A stretch of 49,940 bases of DNA from SZUA-430 sp044375275. GTDB lineage: Bacteria > Pseudomonadota > Alphaproteobacteria > Micropepsales > Micropepsaceae. The position numbers and the translations under genes were made by a program. Numbering within the stretch: the first letter of the stretch is position 1; each line of letters opens with the position of its first letter. The DNA lies in contig JBILMZ010000003.1 of NCBI GenBank assembly GCA_044375275.1, forward strand, positions 1 through 49,940, read 5' to 3'. The notes beneath the pieces are model-generated. The model did not search any database. It was not told where the DNA came from and was given only the letters and a program-made list of their open reading frames with translations. Positions 7,855-16,481 of the stretch are shown here, piece after piece.

Positions 7855-8676
7855 ATGAACCCGAATCTTTTGCGTGGCCGCGTCCTGAGCATTGCAGGCT
7901 CGGACTCTGGCGGCGGTGCTGGCATCCAGGCGGACATCAAGGCAATGGCAGCCCTCGGCTGCTTTGCCATGACGGCTGTGACGGCCATAACGGTCCAGAA
8001 CACGCAGGGCGTCAGCGGCATCCACGCCGTCCCCGAAGACATCATCGCGGCCCAGATTGAATCCGTTCTGGGCGACCTGGGAGCGGACTGCATCAAGACA
8101 GGCATGCTGGGAACGGCAAGCGTGATCGAGGTTATTGCCGGAACGCTTGCCTCTGCCGCGCGGGGCATTCCGCTTGTGGTGGACCCGGTCATGGTTGCCA
8201 AGGGGGGCGCATCCTTGCTGGCCGATAGCGCCGTAGGGGCCCTTCGTACCCGCCTCCTGCCAATGGCAATGCTGATCACGCCGAACCTGCCGGAAGCCGA
8301 AGTGCTGGCCGGACGCCCGATCCGGTCACCTGAAGACATGCAGGACGCCGCGAAGGCGTTGAGGGACCTCGGTGTCCGTGCAGTCCTGCTCAAGGGTGGA
8401 CATCTGCCCGGAGACCGCATCGTCGACATCTACGAAGGACCTGGCGGTCCGCACGCCTGGCATTCCGCACGCATCGATACCAGGCACACGCACGGCACGG
8501 GATGCACGCTCGCCTCCGCCATTGCCGCCGGCGTCGCGCAAGGCATGGAGATGATCCCGGCAATTTCCCGCGCGCGAGACTATGTACGCGTCGCCATCGA
8601 AACCGCTCCCGGATTGGGCCGGGGACACGGTCCGCTCAATCATTCCCACACAGTTCGCGTCTTTGAAGGAGGATAA
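7855..8676 (+). CDS. thiD: Hydroxymethylpyrimidine/phosphomethylpyrimidine kinase ThiD
   Basis: Phosphorylates HMP and HMP-P in thiamine biosynthesis. It is a ribokinase-fold enzyme with the N-terminal signature AGSDSGGGAGIQADIKAM, the conserved TAVTAITVQNT block, KTGMLG, VVDPVM and the anion-hole motif THGTGCTLASAIAA. At 273 residues it is full length with no partner domain. The PhzF-family start follows 4 bases after the stop, and the Shine-Dalgarno for that gene overlaps the thiD end, so the two are probably cotranscribed. No THI-box riboswitch is recognisable in the 60-base gap upstream. Confidence 0.95.
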   Translation: MNPNLLRGRVLSIAGSDSGGGAGIQADIKAMAALGCFAMTAVTAITVQNTQGVSGIHAVPEDIIAAQIESVLGDLGADCIKTGMLGTASVIEVIAGTLASAARGIPLVVDPVMVAKGGASLLADSAVGALRTRLLPMAMLITPNLPEAEVLAGRPIRSPEDMQDAAKALRDLGVRAVLLKGGHLPGDRIVDIYEGPGGPHAWHSARIDTRHTHGTGCTLASAIAAGVAQGMEMIPAISRARDYVRVAIETAPGLGRGHGPLNHSHTVRVFEGG

Positions 8677-8680
8677 CCCG

Positions 8681-9502
8681 ATGGAACTCAGGATCTGGCA
8701 GGTCGACGCATTCGCCGAGAAAGTCTTCGAAGGCAATCCGGCCGCCGTCATTCCGCTGGCCGCATGGTTGTCCGACGAGCAGATGCAGTCCATCGCCGCC
8801 GAGAACAACCTGTCGGAAACAGCGTTCCTCGTCCCTGAAGCGCCGGGCAATCACGCCCGATGCCAGCTGCGCTGGTTCACGCCCGAAGTGGAAGTTCCCC
8901 TCTGCGGGCATGCAACGCTGGCAAGCGCCCATGTAATTTTCACCAGCCTGCAGCCGGCACTGAATACGGTCACGTTCTCGACGAAGAGCGGCGACCTCAC
9001 GGTCAGCCGGGTCGCCGGCGGTGACCTCGAAATGGCGCTGCCCGCTTACAAGGCTGTACCGCACCCCGAGTCCGAGGATTTCCTCGAGGCGTTGGAGGAG
9101 GCCATGGACATCGTGCCCATCGAAGTGCTCAAGGCAAACTATGCGATCGCGGTCTATGCCTCGGCAGACGAGATCCTCGAAGCAGACTCCGACAGCGTGC
9201 TTGCGGACACGCTGGAAGAATTCGGAGAGGATGGCCTGATCATCACGGCACCCGGCGGTGACACGGGCTTCGACTTCGTGTCGCGCTTCTTCGTGCCCGG
9301 CAAGGGCGTGGCGGAAGATCCCGTAACAGGGTCGGCGCACGCAGCCCTCGTGCCGCTCTGGGCCAAACGGCTGGGCAAGGCGAAACTCGTCGCGCGCCAG
9401 GTGAGCGCGCGGGGCGGCACGCTCCACTGTGAGGAGCAGGGTGAACGCGTCCTGATCCGCGGCAGGGTGACACCCTATCTCGAGGGCGTCATCCGGATCT
9501 GA
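8681..9502 (+). CDS. PhzF-family isomerase/epimerase-like protein
   Basis: A 273-residue member of the PhzF (diaminopimelate epimerase-like) fold. The features I see are QVDAFAEKVFEGNPAAVIPL at the N-terminus, the catalytic Glu in NNLSETAFLVPE, RWFTPEVEVPLCGHATLA, and the second-half motif GVAEDPVTGSAHAALVPLW. Most family members have no assigned substrate, and nothing here links this one to phenazine synthesis. The start at 8681 is well supported by AAGGAGG eight bases upstream. It ends 7 bases from the convergent membrane-protein gene. Confidence 0.9.
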   Translation: MELRIWQVDAFAEKVFEGNPAAVIPLAAWLSDEQMQSIAAENNLSETAFLVPEAPGNHARCQLRWFTPEVEVPLCGHATLASAHVIFTSLQPALNTVTFSTKSGDLTVSRVAGGDLEMALPAYKAVPHPESEDFLEALEEAMDIVPIEVLKANYAIAVYASADEILEADSDSVLADTLEEFGEDGLIITAPGGDTGFDFVSRFFVPGKGVAEDPVTGSAHAALVPLWAKRLGKAKLVARQVSARGGTLHCEEQGERVLIRGRVTPYLEGVIRI

Positions 9503-9509
9503 GCGGTCC

Positions 9510-10088
9510 TTAGACGTAGGCGAAAGCCACGAAGCCGCCGACAATGATGAGCACGAATCCTGTCGTCACCAGCGTCAGGTGCTTCTCGACGAAGTGCCTG
9601 ATCGGATCACCAACCACATAAAGCAGGCCGGCCACGAGAAAGAAGCGGCCGCCACGCGTGATCAGTGACGCGATGCCGAATGTGAACAGGTCGAAGTGGG
9701 CCGCGCCGCTGGCGATCGTTACCAGCTTGTACGGAATGGGTGTGAGCCCCTTGATCAGGATGACCCACAGGCCCCACTCATTGAACTGTTGCTGGAAATT
9801 GTTGAACCCGGCCTGGAGCCCATAGAGATCGATGACCCATTTGCCTGCGGTTTCGAACAGGAAGTAGCCAATGGCATAGCCGAAGAACCCGCCCAGCACC
9901 GACGCGATCGTGCACACGCCGGCGAACAGCCACGCCTTCGACCTGTTCGCCAGGATCATCGGGATGAGCATCACGTCCGGCGGGATCGGGAAGAACGAAC
10001 TCTCCGTGAAAGAAACCACCGCAAGCACCCAAAGGGCGCTCGGATGGTTGGACAGCACAACCAGACGATCATAAAGGCTACGCAACAT
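9510..10088 (-). CDS. YqaA-family inner membrane protein (SNARE-associated/VTT domain)
   Basis: A 192-residue multi-pass membrane protein of the DedA/VTT superfamily, YqaA type. It has hydrophobic segments around 15-45, 50-75, 105-130, 135-155 and 165-190. The family signature is visible in FTESSFFPIPPDVMLIPM and FGYAIGYFLFETAGKW. The GxTPIPYKLVTIASGAA block matches the re-entrant loop region of DedA relatives. The proposed role of the superfamily is lipid-carrier or membrane lipid handling. It is encoded 58 bases after the pabB-pabC fusion on the same strand and may share its transcript. Confidence 0.88.
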   Translation of the reverse strand: MLRSLYDRLVVLSNHPSALWVLAVVSFTESSFFPIPPDVMLIPMILANRSKAWLFAGVCTIASVLGGFFGYAIGYFLFETAGKWVIDLYGLQAGFNNFQQQFNEWGLWVILIKGLTPIPYKLVTIASGAAHFDLFTFGIASLITRGGRFFLVAGLLYVVGDPIRHFVEKHLTLVTTGFVLIIVGGFVAFAYV

Positions 10089-10146
10089 GGACCGGACCCG
10101 CTCAAAGCGCCGCCATGGTTATCCGAAGGGGCGCCCGGCCGCAACG

Positions 10147-11928
10147 TCAGAGAGCGACGTGTCGACCTTTGATAAGCCCTCTCAGTGCATTGCCGAACCA
10201 AACGGTCCCCGTTTCGAGGTCCTGAGGCGTCAGTACTGACTCAATGGTGCGCTGCGGTCCGTTCTCAAGCATTTCCCGCCTGAGACAACCGTCGAGCAGG
10301 CCAGCTGCGAGCTGAGGGGTGAGCCAGAGCCCATCACGCTCGATGAAAAGCGTAGACCGGCACCCTTCGGTCAGTTCGCCGCGCTCGTTTACCAGAATGA
10401 CCTCATCGACTGCCGGATGAAGCCGCTTGATGCGATCAAGAGCGGCATAGGGTTCTCGGCTGGTGGTCTTGTGGTGCAGGCGCCAGTCCAGCGACGAGAT
10501 CACATCAGGGGACACGACAAAGCCCCAGCCCGTCGGCGCAGGATCGGGATCCGCCGTTTCGATCTGCGTGTCACCGCGCGCACCCAGCGTGAGCCGCACG
10601 CGTTGCGCCGAGGTCTTGCCCGAAACAGACTGAAGCAGATGCCGCAGGACGGCCTGAGGATCCAGCCTGAAGCCGAAATGGGTTGCCGATTGAGCAAGAC
10701 GCCGGAGATGGCGGTCGAGCAGGTAAAACCCTTCTCCGGGTTCCCAGCGCATCGTCTCGATGAGGCGGAAAGGTTCAATCGGGTCAGTGAAGAAACGGGC
10801 CTTGAGCCGCGCTTCGTCGAGTTCGCTGCCTGCGGAACTGTCCCAGACAATGCCGCCCCCGATGCCGAGTTCGCCGCCGCGATCGTCAAGCGCGAGAGTG
10901 CGGATCGCCACGTTGAATGACTTCTGGGATCCAGACGCAAAGCCAACAGCGCCGCAATAGACACCGCGTGGCTCGCTCTCCGTTTCCCGGATGATCTCCA
11001 TGGCGCGGATCTTCGGCGCGCCTGTCACCGAGCCACAGGGGAAAAGGGCCGGGATGATCGACGCAAACCGGGGTTCCGTCGCGAGTTCACCCACTACGGT
11101 GGATGTCAGCGTATGGTAGGTCGGATAGGTCTCGACGGTGAACATGTCATCGACACGAACGCTGCCGGGGACACACAGGCGCGACAGGTCGTTGCGCATG
11201 AGGTCCACGATCATCAGGTTCTCGGCGCGTTGCTTTGGATCGCTCTGGAGTTCTGCAACACGCTGCCGGTCAAGCGCCGGCTGCGGGTGCCGGCCTGTGG
11301 TTCCCTTCATCGGCCTGACGTGGATGCGGCGGCCGGAAGTGACAAAGAAAGTCTCTGGCGAGAACGACAGAATGTCTTCATCCGCAAAATGCAGGAACGC
11401 GGAACCACCGGCACGCGCCCGTGTGCGCAGGCGCTGGTAAAGCGATGAAACATCGGCAACAGGCTGCGTCCGGACCTTGAATGTCAGGTTGACCTGATAG
11501 ACATCACCCTGGCCGATGAGGTCGTGAACATGTGAGAACTGCCGCTCGTAGGTTTCAAGGGAGATCGCTTCGGAAGTCGCGATCGCGACAGTGTCCGGGA
11601 AGCCCAGCCCGACCAGCCAGCGGTTTCGCTCCCGCGCATCAAGTGGCGTTCGCTTCCCGAAGATCCCGAAGCGCAGCAGGGGCCGGGACGTCGTCGGCGC
11701 AATGCGGCGCAGGCGGGGTTCGAAGCAGTAGCCCAGCTCATAGGAAAAATAGCCTGCAACGTGCAGCCCGTCCGCCACAGCGCGGTCGAGGCTCTCGAGC
11801 GCACCTGCCACCTCGTCAGCCGACCGGGCAACGATTTCCCCTGTGGGCTGCTCCATGAGGAGGCCCCCGCGTTCAGGCCAGGTCGCATCATCAAAGAGCG
11901 CGAAAGGCGAGTGGTCTTTCCAGGTCAT
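10147..11928 (-). CDS. pabB: Aminodeoxychorismate synthase component I fused to aminodeoxychorismate lyase (PabB-PabC)
   Basis: Makes p-aminobenzoate from chorismate in two steps on one 593-residue polypeptide. The N-terminal two-thirds is the chorismate-binding enzyme, with FSPETFF, MKGTTGRHPQP, the ENLMIVDLMRNDLSRLCVPG block, FPCGSVTGAPKIRAMEII and IGGGIVWDSSAGSELDEA. The C-terminal part, from about 395, is a fold-type IV PLP lyase (LIETMRWEPGEGFYLLDRH; lysine in HHKTTSREPY; ERGELTEGCRSTLFIE; LAAGLLDGCLR). The frame extends upstream to 12069, but I place the start at 11928 (MTWKDHSPF), where homology begins and which leaves room for a divergent promoter. The product feeds folP earlier in the window. 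Confidence 0.92.
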   Translation of the reverse strand: MTWKDHSPFALFDDATWPERGGLLMEQPTGEIVARSADEVAGALESLDRAVADGLHVAGYFSYELGYCFEPRLRRIAPTTSRPLLRFGIFGKRTPLDARERNRWLVGLGFPDTVAIATSEAISLETYERQFSHVHDLIGQGDVYQVNLTFKVRTQPVADVSSLYQRLRTRARAGGSAFLHFADEDILSFSPETFFVTSGRRIHVRPMKGTTGRHPQPALDRQRVAELQSDPKQRAENLMIVDLMRNDLSRLCVPGSVRVDDMFTVETYPTYHTLTSTVVGELATEPRFASIIPALFPCGSVTGAPKIRAMEIIRETESEPRGVYCGAVGFASGSQKSFNVAIRTLALDDRGGELGIGGGIVWDSSAGSELDEARLKARFFTDPIEPFRLIETMRWEPGEGFYLLDRHLRRLAQSATHFGFRLDPQAVLRHLLQSVSGKTSAQRVRLTLGARGDTQIETADPDPAPTGWGFVVSPDVISSLDWRLHHKTTSREPYAALDRIKRLHPAVDEVILVNERGELTEGCRSTLFIERDGLWLTPQLAAGLLDGCLRREMLENGPQRTIESVLTPQDLETGTVWFGNALRGLIKGRHVAL

Positions 11929-11944
11929 GGGAAGCTGATCGCGG

Positions 11945-11972
11945 CTTGACAGGGACGGGGTGGGAACCAATT
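11945..11972 (+). promoter_or_regulatory. Possible heat-shock (sigma-32-like) promoter for hsp20
   Basis: CTTGAC at 11945 and CCAATT at 11967 have roughly the CTTG and CCNAT elements and spacing seen in alphaproteobacterial RpoH promoters. The -10 match is partial. The position, about 100 bases before hsp20 in the divergent gap, is sensible. The call rests on eye matching only. Confidence 0.25.
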
Positions 11973-12033
11973 GTTGCAACGCGGGGATGAGACAGGTAGC
12001 AAATTGAGCCCCCGTCGGAACCAATTTTTGTAA
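11963..12033. repeat. Direct repeat in the pabB/hsp20 divergent promoter region
   Basis: GGAACCAATTGTTGCAA (11963-11979) and GGAACCAATTTTTGTAA (12017-12033) match at 15 of 17 positions, 54 bases apart, about five helical turns. The first copy includes the palindrome GTTGCAAC. They may be paired binding sites for a regulator of hsp20 or pabB. Confidence 0.55.
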
Positions 12034-12047
12034 AAAGGCGGACAACA

Positions 12048-12069
12048 ATGCAATGCGGCCGGAGTGCAT
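12048..12069 (+). promoter_or_regulatory. Hairpin enclosing the hsp20 Shine-Dalgarno
   Basis: ATGCA (12048-12052) pairs with TGCAT (12065-12069) around a loop that contains GGAG (12061-12064), the hsp20 ribosome-binding site; the start codon is at 12072. A weak stem around the Shine-Dalgarno is what an RNA thermometer looks like, and small heat-shock genes of Alphaproteobacteria often have one. The stem is short, so this is a suggestion. Confidence 0.3.
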
Positions 12070-12071
12070 AG

Positions 12072-12485
12072 ATGTCGAGACATCTCTTTCCCGGTAGTCC
12101 GTTTTTTCTGGGGTTTGACGAAATCGAGCGATTGGTCGAATTCGCCAGCCGGAACGCCGCCGAATCCTTTCCGCCGCTCAATATCGAGCAGTTCGAGGAT
12201 GGGGCGCTTCGCATCACCATCGCCGCTGCCGGATTTGCGCCGGAAAACCTGTCGGTCACGGTGTGTGACAGGGAACTGACGGTGAAGGGCGATCGCACGC
12301 CGCCATCCGACAAAAGGGCCTATCTTCACAAGGGAATTGCGGCCCGCTCCTTCACGAAAAGCTTTGCTCTCGCTTCCAGCCTGGAAGTGGTTTCGGCGAC
12401 GCTTGCGAACGGATTACTGCGCGTAAACCTTAAGCAAATCCAGAAAGCCCCCGAAATTCGTCAGATTCCCATCACGACAGGGTGA
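12072..12485 (+). CDS. Small heat-shock protein, Hsp20 family
   Basis: ATP-independent holdase chaperone of 137 residues. The N-terminus (MSRHLFPGSPFFLGFDEIERL) matches alphaproteobacterial IbpA/HspH types. An alpha-crystallin domain spans about 37-128 (DGALRITIAAAGFAPENLSVTV; ELTVKGDR; YLHKGIAARSFTKSFAL; ANGLLRVNL). A C-terminal I-x-I motif (IPI) follows for oligomer assembly. It is transcribed divergently from pabB-pabC and followed by a DUF1150 gene, its usual neighbour in this class. Confidence 0.95.
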   Translation: MSRHLFPGSPFFLGFDEIERLVEFASRNAAESFPPLNIEQFEDGALRITIAAAGFAPENLSVTVCDRELTVKGDRTPPSDKRAYLHKGIAARSFTKSFALASSLEVVSATLANGLLRVNLKQIQKAPEIRQIPITTG

Positions 12486-12595
12486 GCGGCCCCGGCCATT
12501 CAAATTCCACATTTGTGCCCCCATATACCTTTCACGAGCATACTGCAGACCGGCCTGATGGCCGTGAGTAGCGGATGACTCAGGCGGAGTTACAG

Positions 12596-12868
12596 ATGCA
12601 GACGAAACAGATGACAGGGAATGGAGTTCAGGGCACGGTTCAGGTCAACGCGCACGGAATCGCGCAGAATCTGGTGTATGTGCGTGAGACACCGGCCGCG
12701 GATCTCGTGACGTCAGGTCTGGTTCCCGCCGACGCCAAGATAAACCCGGTGCACAAGTACTTCGTGCTCTGTGCGGCCGACGGTCGACCGCTGGCGGTGT
12801 TGGACAATCGGGACCTCGCCTTCGCGGCGGCGCGCGAGCACGACATGCTCCCCGTCAGCGTTCACTGA
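12596..12868 (+). CDS. DUF1150 family protein
   Basis: A small cytosolic protein of unknown function, 90 residues from ATG 12596. I prefer this start over ATG 12575 because GGCGGAG lies six bases before it. The core fits DUF1150: a conserved SGLVPADAKINPVHKYFVLC segment, then an ADGRPLAVLDNRDLAFAAAREHD run ending in the family's C-terminal PVSVH. It follows hsp20 in the order typical of Alphaproteobacteria, which suggests a stress-linked role, though none is established. It ends 2 bases from the convergent ptsN stop. Confidence 0.88.
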   Translation: MQTKQMTGNGVQGTVQVNAHGIAQNLVYVRETPAADLVTSGLVPADAKINPVHKYFVLCAADGRPLAVLDNRDLAFAAAREHDMLPVSVH

Positions 12869-12870
12869 AA

Positions 12871-13338
12871 TCAGGCGGCCTGTGAGCCAGCAGGGGGTTC
12901 CGTAAGGACGGAATAAAGGGCGTCCGCATTCGGAGCGGCCCGCAACCGTTCGCACGTTACGGCGTTGCGGAGCAGTCTTGAGATACGTGCCAGGGCTTTC
13001 AGGTGATCAGCCCCGGCATCGGCCGGCGTCAGCAGCAGGAAAACAAGATCCACCGGCGTGTCATCGATTGCCTCATAGGCGACAGGCGTCTGCAGGCGCA
13101 CGAAAAGACCCGAGATCCGTGTGAGATGGTCCATTCGTCCATGCGGGATTGCAACCCCGCGTCCGACGCCCGTGCTGCCCAGCTTCTCCCGTTCCCAGAG
13201 CGCTTCGAACACCGGACCGGCATCCAGCCCCAGGCGCGATGCAGCGAGGGCGGCAAGATCCGTCAGCAGCTTTTTCTTGCCGGACGTTTTCATGCCGCAG
13301 ATCACGTCTGCCGGCGACAGAATGTCGGAAACATTCAT
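12871..13338 (-). CDS. ptsN: Nitrogen-regulatory phosphotransferase EIIA-Ntr (PtsN)
   Basis: Terminal phosphoacceptor of the nitrogen PTS (PtsP-PtsO-PtsN), a regulator of potassium transport, nitrogen and stress pathways. It is 155 residues, PTS EIIA type-2 fold. The phosphorylated histidine is His66 in GVAIPHGRMD. The PADAGADHLKALARISRLLRN block is typical. It is last in the rpoN-hpf-ptsN run, a nearly universal arrangement in Proteobacteria, with a 35-base gap to hpf. Confidence 0.95.
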   Translation of the reverse strand: MNVSDILSPADVICGMKTSGKKKLLTDLAALAASRLGLDAGPVFEALWEREKLGSTGVGRGVAIPHGRMDHLTRISGLFVRLQTPVAYEAIDDTPVDLVFLLLTPADAGADHLKALARISRLLRNAVTCERLRAAPNADALYSVLTEPPAGSQAA

Positions 13339-13373
13339 TGCGTGGCTAGCTCCGCCGGGACGGGCACGGGATA

Positions 13374-13958
13374 TCAGCGCTTGTTGAGCTCGATACTCGG
13401 GTCAATCCAGCCAATGTTCCCGTCGGGACGCCGGTAGACCACATTCAGCCCGCCATGTGCCGCGTTCAGGAATACAAGGGCGGGGGCTTCCATCAGGTCA
13501 AGTTGCATGACGGCTTCGCCAACGGAGAGTTTGCGCAGTTGCGTCGTGCCTTCGGACACGACAACAGGGTTCAGGGCCGTCGAGGCGCCTGCGTCTTCCG
13601 CATGCTCTCCCGAAAAGACCTGCTCGCGGGCAGGGCTATGGGCGATGGCAGCACGTGCAGAGCTGTGGTGGTCCTTGATGCGCCCCTTGTGGCGCTGCGC
13701 GCGCTTGTCCATACGCTCTATAGCGCCGTCGAAGCTCGCGTAGATGTCCGTGGAGCGCCCCTGGGAGTGCAGGTAGAGGCCCGAAGCCAGGTGCAGCGTG
13801 CAGTCTGCGCGGTATTCGTGGCCATCGCGGGAGAAGGTGACGGACCCGTCAACCGGGCGGTCGAAGTACTTGCCGACCGACTGGCCCATTCGGGTCTGCA
13901 CATAGGTACGAAGGGAGCTTCCGATATCGATCTGCTTGCCGGTGATGCTGAGTTCCAT
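13374..13958 (-). CDS. hpf: Ribosome hibernation promoting factor, long form (HPF/RaiA)
   Basis: Binds the 30S decoding region in slow growth and, in its long form, dimerises 70S ribosomes into 100S particles. It is 194 residues. The N-terminal S30AE domain is at about 1-105 (MELSITGKQIDIGSSLRTYV; a DIYASFDGAIERMDKRAQRHK helix). A variable linker follows, and then the C-terminal dimerisation domain at about 130-190 (VGEAVMQLDLMEAPALVFLN; VVYRRPDGNIGWIDP). It lies between rpoN and ptsN. Confidence 0.95.
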   Translation of the reverse strand: MELSITGKQIDIGSSLRTYVQTRMGQSVGKYFDRPVDGSVTFSRDGHEYRADCTLHLASGLYLHSQGRSTDIYASFDGAIERMDKRAQRHKGRIKDHHSSARAAIAHSPAREQVFSGEHAEDAGASTALNPVVVSEGTTQLRKLSVGEAVMQLDLMEAPALVFLNAAHGGLNVVYRRPDGNIGWIDPSIELNKR

Positions 13959-14092
13959 GGAGCTTCGCGTCCTTGTTTGATTACACTGTCACCAGAAATG
14001 GAAGGGGCGTAGGTTTGAAGCCGGATTTCCCGGGACTTGGGCGTTATGAATCTCCCGTGACAGGACTGATTTGGCCATAAACGCCGAACGAT

Positions 14093-15613
14093 TCAAGGGG
14101 TGTTTCCGCTGCCTGTCGTGGCAACTGACTGCTTGATTCTCTTGCGGTCGACTGAGGAAGGAATTCGCATGGCTTCCCGGTACTTCGCCACGGTCCGGCG
14201 GGCGATCTCGATGCCGGACACACGCAGGACGTCGACGATGCGGTCGTCTGACAGCACGGAAACCGGGCTTTCGCCGTCGATCAGTTCCCGGATGCGGTGG
14301 CGCACGGATTCCGCTGAATGAGCGTCGCCACCCTCGGCCGACTGGATGGCTGAGGAGAAGAAATACTTGAGCTCGAACGTGCCGCGCGGCGTCGCGATGT
14401 ACTTGTTCGCCGTGACGCGGCTGACAGTGGACTCATGCATGCCGATGACTTCGGCAATCGCTTTCAGGTTCAGCGGCCGCAGATGGGCGATGCCGTTGGC
14501 AAGGAAGCCGTCCTGCTGGCGCACGATTTCCGAAGACACTTTCAGGATAGTGCGCGCACGCTGTTCGAGACTGCGGACCAGCCAGTTGGCATTGTTCATC
14601 TGCTCGGTCAGGTAGGTCTTCACTTCCTTGTCTTTGCCACCGACCGTCGACGCATAGCGCGAGTTGACCAGGACCTTGGGAAGCGTGTCGTTGTTCAGTT
14701 CGACAAGAAAGCCGCCATTGGCCGTGGCACGCACATAGATGTCGGGAACGACAGGCTGCACGGGCTCACCGCCGAACTTGAGACCAGGCTTCGGGTTGAG
14801 CTGCTTGATCTCGGCAACCATGTCCGAGAGATCTTCGTTCGACACGCCCGTCACGCGGAGCAGGGAGGCGAAGTCGCGCTTTGCCAGCAGGCCGAGATTG
14901 TCGAGCAGGGCCTGCATCGCAGGGTCCAGGCGATTGCGCTCGCGCAGCTGGAGGGCAAGGCATTCGCTCAGCGTTCGTGCCCCGACACCGGTCGGATCGA
15001 ATTTCTGGATGGTCTTGAGCACGCGTTCGATGAAGTCGGTGGGAACCACCAGTGCCTGCGACAGCGTCTGGAGATCAGCCGTCAGGTAGCCACTCTCGTC
15101 GATCATGTCGATGAGATAGGCGCCGATCAGCTTGTCCCGCGGGTCCGTGCAGGCGATGTGGAGCTGCTGCTCCAGGTGTTCGTGCAGGTTCAGGGCGCGT
15201 GACAGCGTTGCCTCGATGGACATCGCGTCTTCGCGGTCGCTGCCGCCGGTGCGTGAATCCATTTGCACGGAAAGGCCCGTGTCCCGGGGGGCTTCCTGCG
15301 CCCGGTCGATGACGGAATCTTCCGCATAGACGTTGTCGTAATCGGTATCGACAGCCTCGGCAGCGTTCGCCGGCGGCGCATCTTCCGAGAGGCTCAGCGT
15401 CGTGGCTTCGGTGGCCGGCGCAAGGACGTCCTTGTCGGCTGTGTTGCCTTCGGTTTCTTCCCGTTCCAGCAGCGGATTGCGCTCGAGTTCCTGCTCGACG
15501 AAGGTCTGCAGCTCTAGGTTCGACATCTGCAGAAGCTTGATCGCCTGCTGCAGCTGCGGGGTCATCACAAGGCCTTGGCCTTGCCGGATTTCGAGTCTCT
15601 GGTTCAGCGCCAT
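14093..15613 (-). CDS. rpoN: RNA polymerase sigma-54 factor RpoN
   Basis: Sigma factor for -24/-12 promoters, used with enhancer-binding activators for nitrogen and other functions. It is 506 residues. Region I is Gln/Leu-rich (MALNQRLEIRQGQGLVMTPQ; LQQAIKLLQMSNLELQTF). An acidic, variable region II covers about 55-125. A core-binding region and a helix-turn-helix follow (IAEVIGMHESTVSRVTANKY). The RpoN box reads ARRTVAKYREAM near the C-terminus. It lies 12 bases after lptB, so it is probably in the lpt transcript. Confidence 0.96.
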   Translation of the reverse strand: MALNQRLEIRQGQGLVMTPQLQQAIKLLQMSNLELQTFVEQELERNPLLEREETEGNTADKDVLAPATEATTLSLSEDAPPANAAEAVDTDYDNVYAEDSVIDRAQEAPRDTGLSVQMDSRTGGSDREDAMSIEATLSRALNLHEHLEQQLHIACTDPRDKLIGAYLIDMIDESGYLTADLQTLSQALVVPTDFIERVLKTIQKFDPTGVGARTLSECLALQLRERNRLDPAMQALLDNLGLLAKRDFASLLRVTGVSNEDLSDMVAEIKQLNPKPGLKFGGEPVQPVVPDIYVRATANGGFLVELNNDTLPKVLVNSRYASTVGGKDKEVKTYLTEQMNNANWLVRSLEQRARTILKVSSEIVRQQDGFLANGIAHLRPLNLKAIAEVIGMHESTVSRVTANKYIATPRGTFELKYFFSSAIQSAEGGDAHSAESVRHRIRELIDGESPVSVLSDDRIVDVLRVSGIEIARRTVAKYREAMRIPSSVDRKRIKQSVATTGSGNTP

Positions 15614-15625
15614 TGGAAGGTCATC

Positions 15626-16405
15626 CTATAGCGAGAACTTTTCGCCGAGATAAACGCGGCGCACGTCCATGTTCGAGACAATCTCGTGGGGCGTGCCTTC
15701 GGTCATGACTTCGCCATCATGGATGATGTAGGCGCGGTCGATGATTTCAAGCGTTTCGCGGACGTTGTGGTCGGTGATGAGCACGCCGATGCCACGCTCC
15801 TTGAGGTGGTGCACCAGCTTGCGGATGTCGCCAATGGCGATCGGATCGATGCCGGCAAACGGCTCGTCCAGAAGCATGAATGAAGGTTGCGTCGCGAGAG
15901 CGCGCGCGATCTCGACGCGCCGGCGTTCACCACCCGAGAGGGCAAGGGCAGGGGCACGACGAAGATGTTCGATCGAGAATTCCGCAAGCAGGTCATCAAC
16001 GACCTGTTGCCGCTTCTGCCGGTCTGGAGCCACGAGTTCAGCGACAGCCATGAGGTTCTGCTCGACCGTCAGTCCGCGAAAGATCGAGGCTTCCTGCGGC
16101 AGGTAGCCAATGCCAAGGCGCGCACGACGGTACATCGGCAGCACGGTGATGTCATGGCCATCCAGGAGGATCTGGCCGCTGTCGGCAGGAATGAGGCCCG
16201 TGATCATGTAGAAGCAGGTCGTCTTGCCGGCACCATTCGGTCCGAGCAGGCCCACGGCTTCTCCACGACGCACCTGAAGCGAGACAGCGCGCACGACCGG
16301 ACGGCGACGGAAGCTCTTGCCGATCTGGTTCACGACCAGACCAGTCTGTTCGGCCACGAGCTGTGGTCGTCCGTACTCGCTGCCTTGGCCACCGATATAA
16401 GTCAT
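15626..16405 (-). CDS. lptB: LPS export ABC transporter ATP-binding protein LptB
   Basis: Cytosolic ATPase that drives extraction of lipopolysaccharide by LptFG. It is 259 residues with an N-terminal extension of about 20 residues. Walker A GPNGAGKTT is at 55-63. The Q-loop lies in GYLPQEASIFRGL, the ABC signature in LALSGGERRRVEIARAL, Walker B in FMLLDEPFAGID, and the switch His in VLITDHNVRETL. It follows lptA by 76 bases and precedes rpoN. lptF and lptG are not in the window. Confidence 0.97.
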   Translation of the reverse strand: MTYIGGQGSEYGRPQLVAEQTGLVVNQIGKSFRRRPVVRAVSLQVRRGEAVGLLGPNGAGKTTCFYMITGLIPADSGQILLDGHDITVLPMYRRARLGIGYLPQEASIFRGLTVEQNLMAVAELVAPDRQKRQQVVDDLLAEFSIEHLRRAPALALSGGERRRVEIARALATQPSFMLLDEPFAGIDPIAIGDIRKLVHHLKERGIGVLITDHNVRETLEIIDRAYIIHDGEVMTEGTPHEIVSNMDVRRVYLGEKFSL

Positions 16406-16481
16406 GCGTAGGTTGCTCTGGGTGCCTTAAACTATTCGTCGGGTCATAAAATCCCGGTTGGCCTTAAAGTTGCGTTGAAAT

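Noticed and set aside
13455..14012. A 185-codon frame antisense to hpf
   Set aside because: Mirror of hpf codon bias; no start signal or domain.
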